The notes below the pieces were generated by a model. It saw nothing but the letters and a program-made list of their open reading frames with translations, made no database searches and was not told the DNA's origin. Positions 21,448 through 33,254 of a DNA stretch of 64,000 bases are shown one piece after another. Location of the stretch: positions 97,524 through 161,523 of the forward strand of contig MNCI01015901.1 in the NCBI GenBank assembly GCA_015680685.1, in the 5' to 3' direction. The stretch's first letter is position 1; each line of letters starts with the position of its first letter. The position numbers and the translations under genes were made by a program. The stretch is from Gnetum montanum (lineage: Eukaryota > Streptophyta > Gnetopsida > Gnetales > Gnetaceae).

Positions 21448-23084
21448 TGAAACACCACTAATTTCGGCCCAATACTTTGAAATGAGAACGACCCAAGCCC
21501 TTCCTAGCATTCGGGAGGAAAAACTTGAATAAGGCATAAAACTCACACCCATCTTGCTTACACTGTCAAGGTCACCCTCAGGCTTAGCATTGACAATCTC
21601 TAGTTCCAACCTCCAGAGAATTCTAGTTTCAAAGTTCAATGATTGAAATTTTTATAGGTCATGCTGTGGTTATGTAGTTTGGTCACGTTGTGGTCACGCT
21701 GCAGTGTGAGTCCAACATGACCTACCCAAAAGTGCCTTCAAAAAAGTCACATTCAAGCCCATTTTTCAACTAGAAGATCACCCTTAAGGTCACAAGGTAG
21801 GTAGCAGTTGCACTCAAAAACCTAGGATTCAAAACTCAAAAATCGATGTCAAAAAAATGCCTTTTTCCTCACTCACGCTGAAGGTCACGCTGGGCGTGAG
21901 TGCAGCATACACACAATGCAAAAATCACACTACACATGCATGCTAGGAAACACACTGGGTGTGAGTGCAGTGTGAGTGCAACATAAGCATGCTACATAAC
22001 TCATGCTGCACACGCACGTGGGGACACATGCTAGGCGTGAGTGCACACACAAGCAGAGATACATGCTGGGCATGAGTGCAACATGAGCACATTGAAGCTC
22101 AAATCAAAACATGCCAGGAACAAGTCAACTCATGCTGGGAGCCCTACATAGGCAGAGACACCTCAAACAGCCATGGACTCGACACCCCGCAATAGTTAAT
22201 TTAGAGAGCCAAAAGTTTCAAGAGAGCCATCTTGTTGTACATTATCATTTCATTGTAAATATTCATTTGTGGGCTTGTCGAGCCCTCATAATCTAAATTC
22301 TATGTACTCCCATGGGCTTGAGTAACCCACACGTTGTAAGATACAATGCACCTGGTCAAGAACGTAGCTTTTCCATACATGACCAACTTGTACATAGATG
22401 TCCATTAGAAACATGTCACTTGATCCATTTTCTTGTTAAATCCCAACTATTGATTCCATTCTTGAATTCTGCACCTGAGCTTGGTCCAATCCTATAAATA
22501 CCTTGTCAATTCACATAAACCAGTGAGGGAATTTTGGGGACATCAGCAATTCTAAGAACATACAACAAACCAGCAATCCTTGGATGCTCAACATACTTGA
22601 CTCCTGGCATCCAAGCACTTCTCACATACATCACATCATCACATCACATCACCCCAGGGCTGGGTGCTTGACCTGCCATCCACACATGTAGCTATGCTTT
22701 GACCGGTGCACATCTTTTCTAAGCAATACAATACAATTTGTTTTGCCAACAATTATTTCTGTTTACACTATTTTACATCTAGTTTACTTTCTGTTTATGA
22801 TTCTGTTTATGTTCTGTTTGCAATACACTTTCTGCATACATTTCTGTTTACATTTTATGCGCACTGTTTACGTTTTAAGACATCAGTTACGATAACCTAG
22901 CGTAAGCCGTAGTTTACACTTAGGGAAGTCCTTGGTTGATTTGCATGCAGATCATCCAAGGCACTTTGCCTTCGTTTCCTTTCCAACTTGTCCTCAAGTA
23001 AAGGCAAGGTCAACTGTGCTTGCCCGATGATCTTTCAATGTCTATTTTCCTTCCAGCCTTGCATCGATGATTTAGGTCAGTACA
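21448..23084 (+). repeat. 3' LTR of element 1
   Basis: Starts TGAAACACCACTAATTTCGG like the 5' copy and ends GGTCAGTACA. 1637 bp, longer than the 5' LTR because the TCACGCTGGGCGTGAGTG cluster (about 21870-22120) has more units. TATA box at 22493-22500. Confidence 0.93.
22493..22500 (+). promoter_or_regulatory. TATA box of element 1 3' LTR
   Basis: TATAAATA in the same context (CCAATCC then TATA) as at 5225-5232 of the 5' LTR. Confidence 0.7.
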
Positions 23085-23089
23085 TAAGG
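23085..23089 (+). repeat. Right target-site duplication of element 1 (TAAGG)
   Basis: Identical to 4249-4253; directly follows the CA that ends the 3' LTR. Confidence 0.93.
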
Positions 23090-23604
23090 CTGATCATGAG
23101 GCCTACCTAATGTGGCTCAAAGAGGAGTTAGTTGAACAGTGTAAGACAGAGCTATTCATTTAGAGGATCCAAGTAGAGAATGCGTATCAGCTCTTTGAGA
23201 GTATCTTCATGGTGGAAAAATCCTCTGCTCCTTAGATTACCACTATTGTAGGTGAGACCTCTACAACTACTATTACCCAAAAGCCACCTACTTCAACTGT
23301 ACTAGATAAGGCTAGCATCCTCATCGACATTAATTGTGGGGATATTAACTAGGTCAATATGACAAAGCATCGAATCCTCCATCATTTAGAGGATGACCTT
23401 CCACATCTACTCCCAAAAGTCATGTAGCCAGAGTCCCCATAGGTTTGATGCATTTCATGTTTAAGTTTTTGTTTTACATTATGGTTTTAGGTATTGGTTA
23501 TGAACCGGCTATGTGTTGTTTTATTTCAAACATCAAGAGACATTGGTGGCCCTAGTAGTGAGGGTGGGAATAACCCACCACTTCCTCCTTTGGATGTCTG
23601 TTAG
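23090..23604 (+). pseudogene. Accessory gene of element 2, 3' exons after the nested insertion
   Basis: Continues the exon interrupted at 4253. Removing element 1 plus one target copy joins ...HNR.YK to ADHEAYLMWLKEELVEQCK, which aligns with QDQKDHKHQYKKWLKEES in exon 7 of element 1. The exon ends at about 23442, before a GTTTG donor. The last exon starts near 23538 and ends at TAG 23602-23604 (GGPSSEGGNNPPLPPLDVC), comparable in length and Gly/Ser/Pro character to the last exon of element 1. In-frame stops make it a pseudogene. Confidence 0.72.
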
Positions 23605-24344
23605 GATTCTCCATCTATGTCTTGTTGGCTATTTTTTTTTATTTTTATGTTGATGGATATTGTTAGCCAAGACTATGTTATAGATGGCTATTATTATTTT
23701 TTTTGACATTTTTTGCCACATAGTGTGGCCATGGCTATGTATGTTACAAATAATTTAAATTTAAATTTTTGGTTTTGTTTTTGGCTATATATATGTACTG
23801 TTCTAGTGTTATAAACATTGTAAGTCGCTATGTTGGTGATTTTGGTTATAAAATTAAATGGCTAATTGATGCAATAATAGGTTAAATAAAAATATAATAA
23901 AAGAGAAATTTGCTAGTTTTAAGTCGTGGTGGATGTATGTTTATTGTTTTGGTAGATGTTGCTAGTTTAAGGCCATGGTAAACCATGTTATGTGATTGGT
24001 TTTGCCAATTTAAGGCCATGGCAAGCCATGTTTCTAGTTTAAAATCTTAGTAGACTATGGTTGAAGAGAAACTTATATTTTTTGATGATTTTATATTTTA
24101 AAGTTTTTATGGTTCTTTAGTTTATATCATGCTAAACAAAGAAAATAGAGAAACAAATAATGCTATAATAAATGAAAATGCAAATAAAATAAACTCCTAG
24201 GCTATATGCATAAATAGTAAAATAAAATGTAAGAAAACAAAAGGCAATAATTGGTCAACAAAGAGAAAATTAGGCTAAATGGTTACGGTACAAATGGCTA
24301 TAAAGGTCATAAGGGCACAACATGGAAGGAATAGGAGTGCATGT
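23605..24344 (-). repeat. Spacer of element 2 with TTAAACT-motif block
   Basis: AT-rich, non-coding. Three to four motif copies at about 23930-24070 (GCTAGTTTAAGGCCATGG and variants), whose minus-strand reading is CCATGGCCTTAAACTAGC. The block lies between protease and accessory gene, exactly as in element 1. Confidence 0.7.
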
Positions 24345-25220
24345 TACTTATGCAGGCTCTTCCTAATCTTTGAGAAGTCAGAAAACATATAAGGCCTTTT
24401 TTGCACAAGTTTGTACTCACCATCACCTTCACTGATAATGTTGAAAGAGAGTTCATCCCATGACACATCCCATTTCCCATCATTGTTGTTCTTGGGTTAC
24501 TCCTCTTTCTTGGGTTGGTGAACCTTGTGACTAGGAGTTTTCTCTTGAAGCTCCACTTCAGATCCCTACTCTATGTTTACATTGTTGACAGCAAGGGGAA
24601 CCATGCTATCACCATGAATGATGATTTCATCTCCCTCATAAGGAAGGTGAATCTTTTGGTGGGTACGCAAAGACATGGCTCATAATTAAGCTAACCAAGA
24701 TCTTCCTAGGATAAGGTTGAATCCCAGTGTCTCCTCTACTATCAAGAAATTAGTAGTTTTGGGGAATTGCTCCCCTACCACAAAGTTTAAGGAAATAGAT
24801 CCCTTGGTGGCAACTCTTGATCCATTGAAGGACTTAAGAGTTGTGGTTGTTGTAGGTTGTATTTGCTTTGTTAAGTACAACCATTCAATGATGCTACATG
24901 GGATGATGTTTGCTATGGCTTCATCATCAACATGCACTTGATGTACTTTAAATTATCCTATACATATGGTTATGAATAGAGGAGCCCTAGTTACTTTACT
25001 ATTTTTGGGATTGGCCTTGATTTCACTATTGCAAAATACTAGGTATGTTGACTTCTCCTCCCTTGGTGAGGGAGGAACCATCACTACATAGATGGATTTC
25101 TCATTAGTAGGGATGTCCTCACTAATAGTGATGGAAGTCAACATTTTAACTAGCACCTCACGATGTGTGGCAAAAGTCATGATTAAGTCATATAAGCTCA
25201 AAGTTGTATTCTTTTACTTA
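24345..25220 (-). pseudogene. pol: Protease region of element 2
   Basis: Minus-strand homologue of the element 1 protease. The segment 25201-24953 (MSLYDLIMTFATHREVLVKM) matches the start region there. 24937-24686 holds the active site MHVDDEAIANI, with Glu where the catalytic triad has Gly (Asp-Asp-Glu). SFNGSRVATKG and FNLILGRSWLA then follow. The end (EGDGEYKL...RKSLHK, stop at 24347-24345) matches the element 1 C-terminus. Stops near 24950 and 24680 interrupt it, and the replaced active-site Gly would inactivate it. Confidence 0.82.
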
Positions 25221-25299
25221 AGAGATTATCTAACCTAATCGATCACATTGAGCAAGTTTTTATTGTTGGCCATGGGCTTTTTGCCTCGATTGTGCTTCA

Positions 25300-27990
25300 C
25301 TTTCTCCATGCATCCTAAAATGCAAACGTTGACCTTAAGTGATTGTTGTTAGGACTTTTTATCTTTGTTCTAGCTATGGATCTTAGAGTTCTCTTGTGGC
25401 TTATTGATTGAAGCAAGTTGAGTAGTGGATATCATGGGTATAGTTGAGATGGAAGTGGGCTTTAGTGAGCCCCACTTCCTTTTGTGCCTTAGTCTTCTTA
25501 TCATGTTTATTTCCAAGCTTTTGCTTATGCTTCTTCATGTGCTTCATTGAAGTCTTTTGATTATCAGTTGTTGGTTATGAGGAAGAGGTAGTAGCATTGG
25601 CCACCACAGGAGGTCATTATGTAGTCATGTTAGTTGGTTAGGCTATGACTAGTGGGGTTGTATTAGGCTAGGGCTCCCTAATGAAAAAATGTTTGGTTAG
25701 AGATGCTCGCAATGGTACTTTCACAATGAAATGGGTTCTTAAGCTAGTGGAAGTTGAAGAGGCCCTTTCATTGCAAGGGGGTACTTAGATCATGAATAGT
25801 TTCCTTGCTTGTCTATGATTATCATTAATTTTGAATGCTAAATAACATAAGGGCTATTATTATCATTCAATGAGTCCTTGTACACTTGCATCAACTGATT
25901 TTGTGGTCGTACCAGGTTGGAAGCATCTAAGACCAACTCTTTCCTATTTATCATCTTCTACAATTCATCCTTTAGTGCAAGGCAAAAGTCTATGTCATGA
26001 CCAGGCAGTTGGTGATAATGACAAAAGTAATCTAGTTTGAAGTACCTAGGTAATTGGGGATCATCCTTTGTTGCTCAAGTGGGGTCCTTGGCTATTTTGT
26101 ATAATGGTTGATGCTTCTTTCAAGAAGCTTAGATCATCTATTTGTATTACATGCACCCACTCTTCAACAATTGATCTAGCAACTCGAATGGTTTCAAAGG
26201 AAAAGCAATGTACTTTCTATTGTTATTTTGCTCAAAATTAGGTTTAGTTGTTGTTGATGTATTGGCCCTAGATGTTGATCATTGATTATCATGATTATTA
26301 GTAGGGGCCTTGGGTGGGTTGTCCCTCAACCCCTAGTTAGTGGTTTTTCCTTCTTGCTCACTATTACTACAGCCACATTGTTATGCTTACTCTTGTCCTT
26401 GTCCTTTCTTGTATGTTGGTTTTTGTATGTGACATAGGCTAGGTCATGACTAGCCTCTCTAGCATCCTCTATGTTCTTGATATAAGAAAATGCTTGGCTA
26501 AGGGACCGCTATCAAGGTAGTAGAGTTTCAACTTGATAAAGTTGTTAACCATCCCCTTAAATATGGGAAAAATATGGGTCTTGAATATGAACTTCAATAT
26601 TTCATTTAGTAATTCATTCCACCGTTGGATGAACTTCTGTACAAGCTCAAGGGATCCTTGCTTGATCTTCATGAGTTGGTCAAGCATGGTGTTAGGCTTT
26701 AAGTTACACTTAAAATGGTTAATGAACTAGGCTATTAGGTCCCCAAGAGAGGATATGGATCTTCCAAGTAGTGCATGATACCAGTCAAGCACTTTCCTAG
26801 TTAAGGGCATAGGAAAGATCCTCATGATAGTATGAGGCCACGACTGTAGTAGAAAATACTTAGATCTAAAGATTATAAGGTGAGAATTGGGATCACCTTC
26901 TTTATTGTATTTTCTAAACTAGAAAATAGGGACACTAGGAGGAAGTGTTAAGGGTGGAACCATAGGACTAATGGGATTTTCCTAGTAGAAATCCATAATC
27001 TTAAAACTTTAGGAAGTAATGGCTTTGAGCCTCTTTAACTTCTTTGTCAAGTCCTGGATGATTTGAAGGGCTTTGTCAAGGCCCTATGGTGGATTTGTTG
27101 GCTGTGAGGCTTGCACATATGGTTATGGCATTTTTTGTAGAGGTTGTGGCCTCACTCTAGATTTTAAGATGGAAGGAAGTGGTTGCGTTATGATCATGGC
27201 TTGTGGGCCAAACAAGGAAAAAGAGATTTGTGATAGTACCTAAGGCACAAGTGGAATAAAGGGGGTGTATGACTCCTAAGTTTCCTAGGGTTCCATGGTG
27301 AATCTCACATGGGTGGTTAGTGGATTTGCACCATTGATGGCTACACAGATCGAGGTTGTGTGGCAAAAGGTGTTAATGGATTATAGGTCATAGGCTATGA
27401 CATATATTGAGTTTGATGCATGGCTATGATCGATGTGGGGTCAACCATGGTAGGGTAGGAGGGAGTGGAAGATGATAGTACCATGCCCATAGAGAAAACA
27501 AAGGCATGAGGGAAAGGATTGGTGGCCATGGGGATTGCTTGTTGGAAAAAATCTTCCAAGATGTTTTTAGGCTCAGATTGTATCCTAAACTCATCCTTCT
27601 CTTCTTGTTGTTCCTCTAAGCTATACTTGTCATCCTCTTCCTCCATCTTAATTAATTGGACTAGGATACCTGCATAGATTTCATCGAGCAGTATTTGGTT
27701 ATGGGGATGGGATGTAATCTTTGCCATTGTGATTGATGAATTCAAACACCCATTTGACTTTTGCTTCCAAACATGGAATTAGCATGCCAACCTGCATTTT
27801 GGCACAAATGTAGTTATAACAATCTTCATTTATGATTGTAAATTTAGGAATTTTCCTGCTAACACTCAAAGACTTCCTACATTTGATGATAGTAGGGTCT
27901 TTTGGGTCATAGATCCTTATGGCTTGTTGGCTAGGACCTTCACCAGTGAAGGTGAAAGGAAACTTGGTGGACTACTAGAACGACATGATT
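25300..27990 (-). pseudogene. gag: gag of element 2
   Basis: Decayed homologue of the element 1 gag, read on the minus strand. The N-terminal part near 27870-27770 (NEDCYNYICAKMQVGM) aligns with PEQYNFICVKIQANL of element 1. Acidic EEEDDKYSLEEQQEEKDE at about 27650 parallels GGDEEDDF. The capsid-core stretch at 26687-26469 (GSLELVQKFIQRWNELLNE) matches APLELAQKFIQRWSATLNE. Downstream to about 25300 only scattered homology and Lys-rich stretches remain. Multiple stops and frameshifts. Confidence 0.78.
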
Positions 27991-28673
27991 ATAGTGTTGA
28001 AACTAGCTTCAAATAGGCTATAAAAGAAAAAAATAGAGGTAAATCTCAATAAGTAGAATTTAAAAATGATCAAAGGAAGCAAAAACAGTTGAAAATGAAG
28101 CACTTTATATAATTAGTAAGTGAAAAATAGAAAGCTGGGAAAGTTGGCAATAAGCCTCACCCATGCTCATCCCTTAACTGCCTCAATGCTAGGTATGGCA
28201 AGGGGGAAAAGAAGTAGGGTGATATAGGAAGAATCTTACACCTTTCTAATCCAAAGTTGATGAGTAGGAAAAGGCTAAAAACCAAAGTGGAAAGTTTGTG
28301 TTTTTCCACCAAAACTTGGCTTTTGTAGGCTATTAATTTTCTCAAATAGGAAAGATGGGAGAAAGCTGACTTCTGGAAATATGATGGTTTTTGAAAGGGT
28401 TGCATCACCAACTTCGAAAACTAGAAAAATTGAGAACAAAAAGGAAAAAGAGAAGGAAAGGTATCAACATTGGATTTGGGGAGAAAAATTCATAGCAATT
28501 ATTATGAAAAGCCAACACCCAACCACTTGCAACTTCCATGCTGCAGTTTTGGTCATAGGCACGAAGGGGCAACATTGATTTTTTGAAAGTTTTAGCTACA
28601 AAAGATCAAAAAAACCTACAAGTAGTAATGTTGGCAATGGGAAAGACAATTTTGATCATAGAAATCAGGAGAA

Positions 28674-28692
28674 GGTCCTCCTGCTAGTGCTA
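28674..28692 (-). other. Primer-binding site of element 2
   Basis: Minus-strand TAGCACTAGCAGGAGGACC differs from the element 1 PBS at only a few positions and has the same spacing relation to LTR and gag. Confidence 0.72.
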
Positions 28693-28698
28693 GAAAAC

Positions 28699-30639
28699 TA
28701 TTGGAACTAGAAAAATTGATCATTGGAAAATCGATAGATCGAATGCAATAGCCTCAACCCTTAATCCCTAAGGTCTTTGAAAAAATGAGATTTGAGCTAT
28801 CCTAGATGGTCCAGTAGATCACCAAGGGACTTATGAAATGCAAAATGAATGATGCAAATAACAAGAATGTAGATTTGGAAATCAAAACTAAAATATCTTG
28901 TAAATAAATTAAAATTTTAAAACTTTATTTAAACAAATAAAAAATGAGTTCAGGGATCTGTACAAGAGTTGCCCATGATAAAGCAAGAAGGGGGTTCATT
29001 GGAGAAGGAATTTAGAGCCCTTTGAACTTTATGTGATTTGCTTCATGATCTAGGTGCTTACCCATTCCTAATGCTATCAAACCTCCTCTACTACAACTTT
29101 AGATTTGAAACTTGGATCATTGTTGGGGGCTGAGAAAAGTGAGAAATTTGGCTACCAAATTAGTCCTTGCTGGGGATTGGGAATTCCAAAAATGCAACAT
29201 TGACACCAAAAATCCACAAGTCTTAGTGGGGTTGTAAAGGGAATAACAAGGTTGANATTGCAAATTTCTACCTCATATAGGTGAGATGGATGCTCAAATT
29301 TGAGAGGTTACCATATATAGTAAGTGTCATTCCCCCATGGCCATTCCATCTACTATAAATAGTAATGGGGACACACCCTCTACACTAGAGGTAGATCTTC
29401 CATGCTGAGCCTTTTTTCATCCTTATTGAAGTGGTTGGTCAACCTTGAAGTTAATGGAGTGCAAAAATCTTGCTCATGTTGCTTCGACACTGGGGAAGAG
29501 GAGTTTCAATGCTGGGGTGAGAAGCCTCCAAGTTGAGGGTGTGGGTTTCTATGGTGGGAAAGAAGATCAAACTCCTCCACGTTGAGCATTATGTCTCCTC
29601 CCACTTCTCCATGCTAAGATTTATCTCTTCATGTTGGGGGTAGGTGAGATTTCCTCCTTGTAGGTGTTTCCAACGTAGAAAAGTGTATACCCCTAATAAA
29701 ACCTATCAAATTACAATTTTTGGCATCCTAAAAGGCATTTTGACCCCCCAAGCCCAAATATAGCTACTAGGTGACTTTTTTTCACTTTGGGAATGAGGGT
29801 TTGATCATTTATGAGGCATTTTTCAACCTCAAAAGTTTGAAGTGTGTGAGATTGCCTCTCATGAATTACACTCTTCAAATTTACAATGAAGTTTACCTTG
29901 GGTGTCATGGGGTGAAGGCTACATGGTGAAAATTGGTTACAACATGCAAATTTTTTTGGTGTTTTAAGGGGACACTATGCTAGTTTTAGGTATGAGAAAT
30001 AGAGGAAATGAAGAAAGAATAAAATGTGTGAGGTTGTTCCTACCATACTTGTGAGCTAAATATTGGGGCTTGTCTTAGTGGTCTTTGAAAGACTTTTTTG
30101 AAGGCTTAAGAGGCTAACTTTTTTTGTTACTACTATTGGAGGCTTTTGTAGCTAATTTTTGGAAACTATTAGGCCAAAGGACTATTTTTCCTTGGTTTTG
30201 TATAAGGATTATAGTTGTGCCTTACACTAGCAATTAGAAGCTAATCCTTGAGGGTACTAACTAGATAATCCAAGCCTAAAATGTCTTCTCCCTTCCCAAA
30301 TTGGTCAACTCAATTCTAGAGTGTGTATTCCAAACCTTTGCTATACAAAAATTTTTGGCAAGTGGTTATTGCATTGGCTTGGACAACTAAGGATTATTTC
30401 ACAAGGACATGTGGGATTTCTTATAAGTTGAAAGTTATGCATGGGATCTTTCATGAGTCATGGATCTTATTTATTTGGCATACATGTATTCAAGTTATGA
30501 GTTGGCATTTTCTTTAGGTCATATGCACTTGGTATTTTATGTTTTTATTATAATTCTTAATGATTGCTCCCTATCATGCTATCCAAGGTTGGTAATCTCT
30601 TGTGTGGGCTATAAGGGCTTTATCCTTGGAGGTGCTTCA
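28699..30639 (-). repeat. 5' LTR of element 2
   Basis: The U5 portion aligns with element 1 (minus GTCCCTTGGTGATCTACTGG against GTCCTTGGTTGATTTGTGTG, both followed by CCATC). The end adjoining the PBS is CCAATA, mutated from CAATACA. The outer end is taken at the minus-strand TGAAGCACC at 30639, which resembles TGAAACACC of element 1. TATA candidates are near 29315 and 29340. Middle part contains ATGCTGGGG/CATGTTGGGG words related to the element 1 U3 motif. The outer boundary is less certain than the inner. Confidence 0.6.
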
Positions 30640-33254
30640 TGGTGTTAGCCCCCACCATTTTATCCAACACCGAGGTTCATCTGGTATGGGCTAGAAAATG
30701 TTGTCAAGTTGGAGGGCCTTGGAGTGACAATTGGATGGCTAAAAGATACATTTAAGTACTCATTTATTAAGAAAAATAATTTAAAAAAAACATGCATATT
30801 AATGATTTTTTATGTTTTTTTCATAATGGAAGGGGAAGTGCACAATTACATTTTTTGAGCATTTTCATTGTTAGTTTTGAATGAGTTTTCAAGAGAGTAT
30901 TCATTTCCCATTTCATTGTTAAATGGTTCTTTATTCAAGCCTACATTTCTCTCATTGTAAAACTATGAGAAGTTGGAAAATTTTAATAATGAAGATTTCA
31001 AAAGTTTGAGACCATGTTAATTCATTATGATGTTCAAGTTTGGTACATTTAGGATTTTATCTCTCCTTTATTTTTGGTATTGTTTTCATAAAATGTACAT
31101 ATTCAATTGGCTTAGAATCAAAGATTGATTTCACTGGTAAATTTTTGTTTTTGTTTTACTATGTTTAGACAATCACCTATAGAATCTATCTTGTATTCTT
31201 TAAAAAAGTAAGAATATCAGAGATTGTTTATCCTATGTTCAAGAGCAAGGGTCAGGGGCTATTATTCTTCTTGTAGTTGTATTCTAATTTTTGTGCCTTA
31301 TTACTAGCTATAACAAACCACTTCTCCTTGAGTTTTTTAAATCGATAGGTGTAAGTCATTGTTTATGTGTGTTTTGCTATTAACATTGGATTATGGTAGA
31401 AGTGAATAGTTAGAACATCAAAAAATTTTAGATGTTGGCTTGTTTTTCATATATTCTATTTCTATATCATGTCTAAAAGTTAATGTTGTTGTATGAAAAC
31501 TATGCCTAGAAACACATGCTGGAGATGTTTATATATATACACACACATACATGGAAAAGAAAATATTTTCTAATCTATTCAGAAGAAAGGTTAGTAAAAT
31601 AATAGAGAAAGATACTCTATGGTGTACCTCAAGGGCTGAAACAAGTATGCTACAATATAAATTATTTAAAAAGAAATGAAAAAAAACTCATAATTGAGGA
31701 ACTTGACCTATGAAGCAAGTTGGAGGAATCTGACCTATAAATTAGAAATATTATGCATTTCATTGTTATATTATTATTTTAAACTACTAAATAAATGTTA
31801 TGTATGTTTCAAATGAACTATTCTTTAGAGTTTGAGTCATTAAAATATAAATAACCCTTCCATGGCTATAGAAAGCTCACATGATGACCTTTCAAGGCAA
31901 CCTAAGACAAGAAAATAATATGTTATGAACATAAAATGGAAATTGTTGCATTGTTGATGGCCTGAAAGAGAAGGTTTTTCACTTGGTTTTATAGCTTGGA
32001 CTTGTACTCTTTCATATTTTTATTTTGAAACCTTTTCCACTACATCTTATGACTTGATTCTCAAGAAGAAATGTTGCAAGAAATAAAGCATAGTTGTGTA
32101 TTTATTATTGGTTATTTTAGAGACAATATGTTATTAAGACTATAAGAAGGAACAAAGATGGATATTATGCTTGAATGTTTTACAATTGCTAATTTTTTGT
32201 TATGTTAGATCAAGAGGAATTAAACCTAAGATCTGGCAAAATTAAAATTCTAGAATGTTGAAAGTTGTAGATCTAGGGATTGAACCCCCAACCTATTTAA
32301 TTATATCTTTAATTCATTTTCAATACTAATCATGAGAAGTATTGAACTCATGACATTTTGGCATGGAAAAGTTTTAAAAAAGAAAGAATAGTTTTCATGA
32401 AACATTTAGTTACAAGAAATAATCCATTATCTCTTAAATTCCACTAGTATAAATAGAGAGGAGAAGGAAACAGATGGGAAAAAAGAAGAGGCACAACCAC
32501 ATGGGAGTGTGGTTGGAAGAAAAAAAGGTACAAAAGAAGATTGGCTACTATAGAAGATAACAAATGAACTTGTGCAGATGAAATAGAAAATAAATAGCAA
32601 CAAAAAAAGGCTATGGTTACTTCATAAGATATCGAAGAGAAAGAAAATTTGATCTAAGCAGTAATCCAACATACTAATAAATATCCCTTAGTAGGCAAGA
32701 AGGTAAGATGATCCTTCTTTGCTATGTTGGAAGATAGACAACAACAACTAATTATCTCAATTCATCTATTTTCTCTTTTCTTTGGTTTGAATATCTTTTG
32801 ATGCTTTAACAATATTATTGTTGAGATCTTAGATTGTTGAATCCTTGATTTTGTTGTTGGATCTCTCCTTCCTTTCCATGCACTCTCAAGCCTAATTGAC
32901 TTGGATGAAAGTTATTTCTATAACAATTTAGAAACACTCATAATAGATTTGTCAACAAGGATCAAGGATCCCTGATATAAGGATTGGTACCGCCTCTAAA
33001 ATGTGAGAATATCCTTGGGATTATGTCTATGTTTGGGATTTTTGAGATCTAAAGAATTATTTAATTCTTGGTTTCTTGTAGAAATTGGTTTGATGACCTG
33101 TTTGAATCCTTAATCCTTGGATTTAAATCTTTATTCTTATTTGTATATCTTCTCATGTCTAATTTTAACATCTTTCTATGAGTCCACTGGATTAGGGAAA
33201 ATCTATAATGTTAAAATATCACTATTATGTTAGTGATTTTTCTATTATCTATTG
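30640..33254 (+). other. Anonymous AT-rich flank
   Basis: No gene recognised. Homopolymer runs and a TATATA/CACACA stretch near 31530-31550 are present. Near 32262 a B-box-like GGTTCAATCCC (minus strand) is seen, but no matching A box. May be very old repeat DNA. Confidence 0.4.

Larger units (their letters stand above)
4254..23084 (+). mobile_element. Element 1: complete Tat-type Ty3/gypsy LTR retrotransposon, 18.8 kb, nested in element 2
   Basis: Order on the plus strand: LTR, PBS, gag, protease, antisense multi-exon accessory gene, RT, gypsy-type RNase H, a second archaeal-like RNase H, integrase, PPT, LTR. PR-RT-RH-INT order is Ty3/gypsy. Two RNase H domains in tandem and a large size are known traits of the plant Tat (Tat/Ogre) lineage. 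The TG...CA ends are flanked by TAAGG on both sides. The two LTRs differ by point changes and indels (5 mismatches in one 60-base comparison, 5041-5100 against its partner). Stops and frameshifts interrupt gag, RT and integrase, so the element is not autonomous now. Confidence 0.93.
1..30639 (-). mobile_element. Element 2: decayed Tat-type Ty3/gypsy LTR retrotransposon, host of nested element 1
   Basis: On the minus strand it reads: 5' LTR (30639 down to about 28700), PBS-like site, gag, protease, a TTAAACT-motif block (24070-23930), then the antisense accessory gene. That gene's 3' end is at 23604 and its 5' end is near 1183. RT, RNase H, integrase and the 3' LTR should lie left of the window. 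Gag and protease align with element 1 over long stretches but carry many stops. Element 1 (4254-23084) is inserted into it. The right LTR end is set by a TGAAGCACC start on the minus strand, resembling the TGAAACACC start of element 1; this end is the least certain boundary. Confidence 0.75.

Noticed and set aside
32255-32290. B-box-like GGTTCAATCCC (minus strand)
   Set aside because: No A box at suitable distance; not enough for a tRNA or SINE call.
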